A stretch of DNA of 36,384 nucleotides from a virus, in IMG/VR virus record IMGVR_UViG_3300025668_000024, positions 1-36,384 of that record. One strand, given 5' to 3'. Below the pieces are notes generated by a model, which saw only the letters and a program-made list of their open reading frames with translations, did not search any database and was not told where the DNA came from. Numbering within the stretch: the stretch's first letter is position 1; every line of letters starts with the position of its first letter. Both the position numbers and the translations under genes were made by a program. Shown here in pieces: positions 35,527-36,384 of the stretch.

Positions 35527-36384
35527 TTAGCCGCGTCTCCTAATTCTTGTACGAGGATAAGTTAAGCCATCGGCTGGTCTATTTGCAAAATTCTTTTTAG
35601 GAAATGCATTCCCTGTTTCTACTCTTTGGTTTTTCCAGCGCAGCATTCTATTTGCAGCACCTTGTAAGCTATCTAAATCCATAGGATCATCAGCTCCAGT
35701 GTCATCCATTTCACCCATAATTGCGTTTTCTTGCAACCAGGTTTTAATTTCAGTATTTGTAGCATTTGGCCATTGTTCAACGAGGAGAGCTGCTACCCCA
35801 GCAACTTGCGGGCCTGCCATACTTGTTCCTTGGTATTTGCCAAAATCATAACTACCATTTCTTGGATCGGCAATACCACCTGAATGAAGTGAACTTTGAA
35901 TTGCTTCGCCTGCAGCAAAAATATCTATAAGACTTCCAACGTTAGAAAACGGAGCTTTTTCTTCATCTACATTATTTGATAATGCTCCAACGTTAATGCA
36001 TGGATCGTAACCAGCCCCTGAACCAGTACCGCGATGAAGCCATGTAGTTATTGCACTACTAAAAAAATTAAATCTATATGTGTTATTATAATCTTGATCT
36101 GAGCTATTTACTGTTTTCCAATAATCGTTTCCTGCAGAGCAAACAATAATAATACCATCATCAATTGCGTCTGCTAAATCAGCGTGACGTGATGTTGTGT
36201 AGTATGGAATGTCCATTTTTAAATTAGAGTTAGGAGCGTAACAACCGCGAGCTTGTAATTCACTTTGAGTTAAATCACGACCTGGATTAAAATCAGTACC
36301 ACGGTAGTTAATTCTATTTACAAAGTTATATCCGTCCCCAGTATCACCAATAGGAAGAGCTGAGCCATAACTATTGTTTGTTAC
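35527..36384 (-). CDS. Subtilisin-like (S8) serine protease, N-terminus cut by window edge
   Basis: Only the C-terminal 285 residues are visible; the frame stays open to the edge, so the ATG at 36216 is internal. The first visible residues, VTNNSYG, match the conserved segment that lines the S8 substrate cleft. IIVCSAGNDYW (Asn at visible residue 86) fits the oxyanion-hole block, and YQGTSMAGPQVAGVAALL contains the catalytic Ser at visible residue 188 (codon 35821-35823). The Asp and His blocks should lie beyond the edge. The protein ends soon after the catalytic domain, with a basic tail (PRTRIRRRG). It lies directly before the gp8-like gene and its late promoter, so it probably belongs to the late structural program. 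It may process or be part of the baseplate, or be a protease domain on a larger virion protein; the sequence does not decide. The active site seen here looks intact. Confidence 0.88.
   Translation of the reverse strand, partial: VTNNSYGSALPIGDTGDGYNFVNRINYRGTDFNPGRDLTQSELQARGCYAPNSNLKMDIPYYTTSRHADLADAIDDGIIIVCSAGNDYWKTVNSSDQDYNNTYRFNFFSSAITTWLHRGTGSGAGYDPCINVGALSNNVDEEKAPFSNVGSLIDIFAAGEAIQSSLHSGGIADPRNGSYDFGKYQGTSMAGPQVAGVAALLVEQWPNATNTEIKTWLQENAIMGEMDDTGADDPMDLDSLQGAANRMLRWKNQRVETGNAFPKKNFANRPADGLTYPRTRIRRRG

Overview
The window looks like part of the virion-structure region of a large T4-like (myovirus) phage, most likely one infecting a marine or other aquatic bacterium. Four things support this. 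A gp8-like baseplate wedge gene lies beside a very long DUF4815-type structural gene. Perfect copies of the T4-type late promoter octamer TATAAATA sit just before genes. The tail-fibre genes use modules that I associate with T4-like marine phages (cyanophages and pelagiphages). G+C looks close to 40% by eye. The host cannot be named from this window. I see no tRNA, CRISPR array, insertion sequence, integrase or replication gene.

Every gene I accept is on the minus strand, so transcription runs from right to left. There are 13 genes, and both edge genes are cut by the window. Coding density is almost complete: the longest gap is 117 bases, and several genes overlap by one to four bases. In transcription order they are: (1) the C-terminal part of a subtilisin-like (S8) serine protease, cut at the right edge; (2) a late promoter, then a gp8-like baseplate wedge protein, a 1783-residue DUF4815-type structural protein, a 62-residue coiled-coil protein, a short fibre with an S74 self-cleaving chaperone, a glycine-rich adhesin-like protein and a 200-residue protein I cannot identify; (3) a second late promoter, then a 3709-residue modular giant, a 140-residue partner and a 1735-residue collagen-like fibre ending in another S74 domain, closed by a hairpin terminator; (4) a third late promoter, then a 108-residue beta protein, a 1282-residue fibre with a GTG start and a 717-residue fibre; (5) a fourth late promoter, then a fibre of at least 738 residues that runs off the left edge.

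My reading is that the right part builds the outer baseplate wedge and the rest makes the fibres and adhesive surface used to find the host. Overlapping stop and start codons couple the giant, its small partner and the collagen-like fibre, which suggests they form one assembly. Two proteins end in matching S74 domains that probably trimerise the fibre and then cut themselves off.

The most unusual content is the 3709-residue protein. It has a beta-helix-like head, a pectin-lyase-like fold, and then an alternating array of about twelve helical modules marked C-x-R-D and about nine beta modules marked by a conserved Cys and His. Next come the collagen-like fibre, in which five folded domains interrupt the collagen blocks, and the S8 protease beside baseplate genes.
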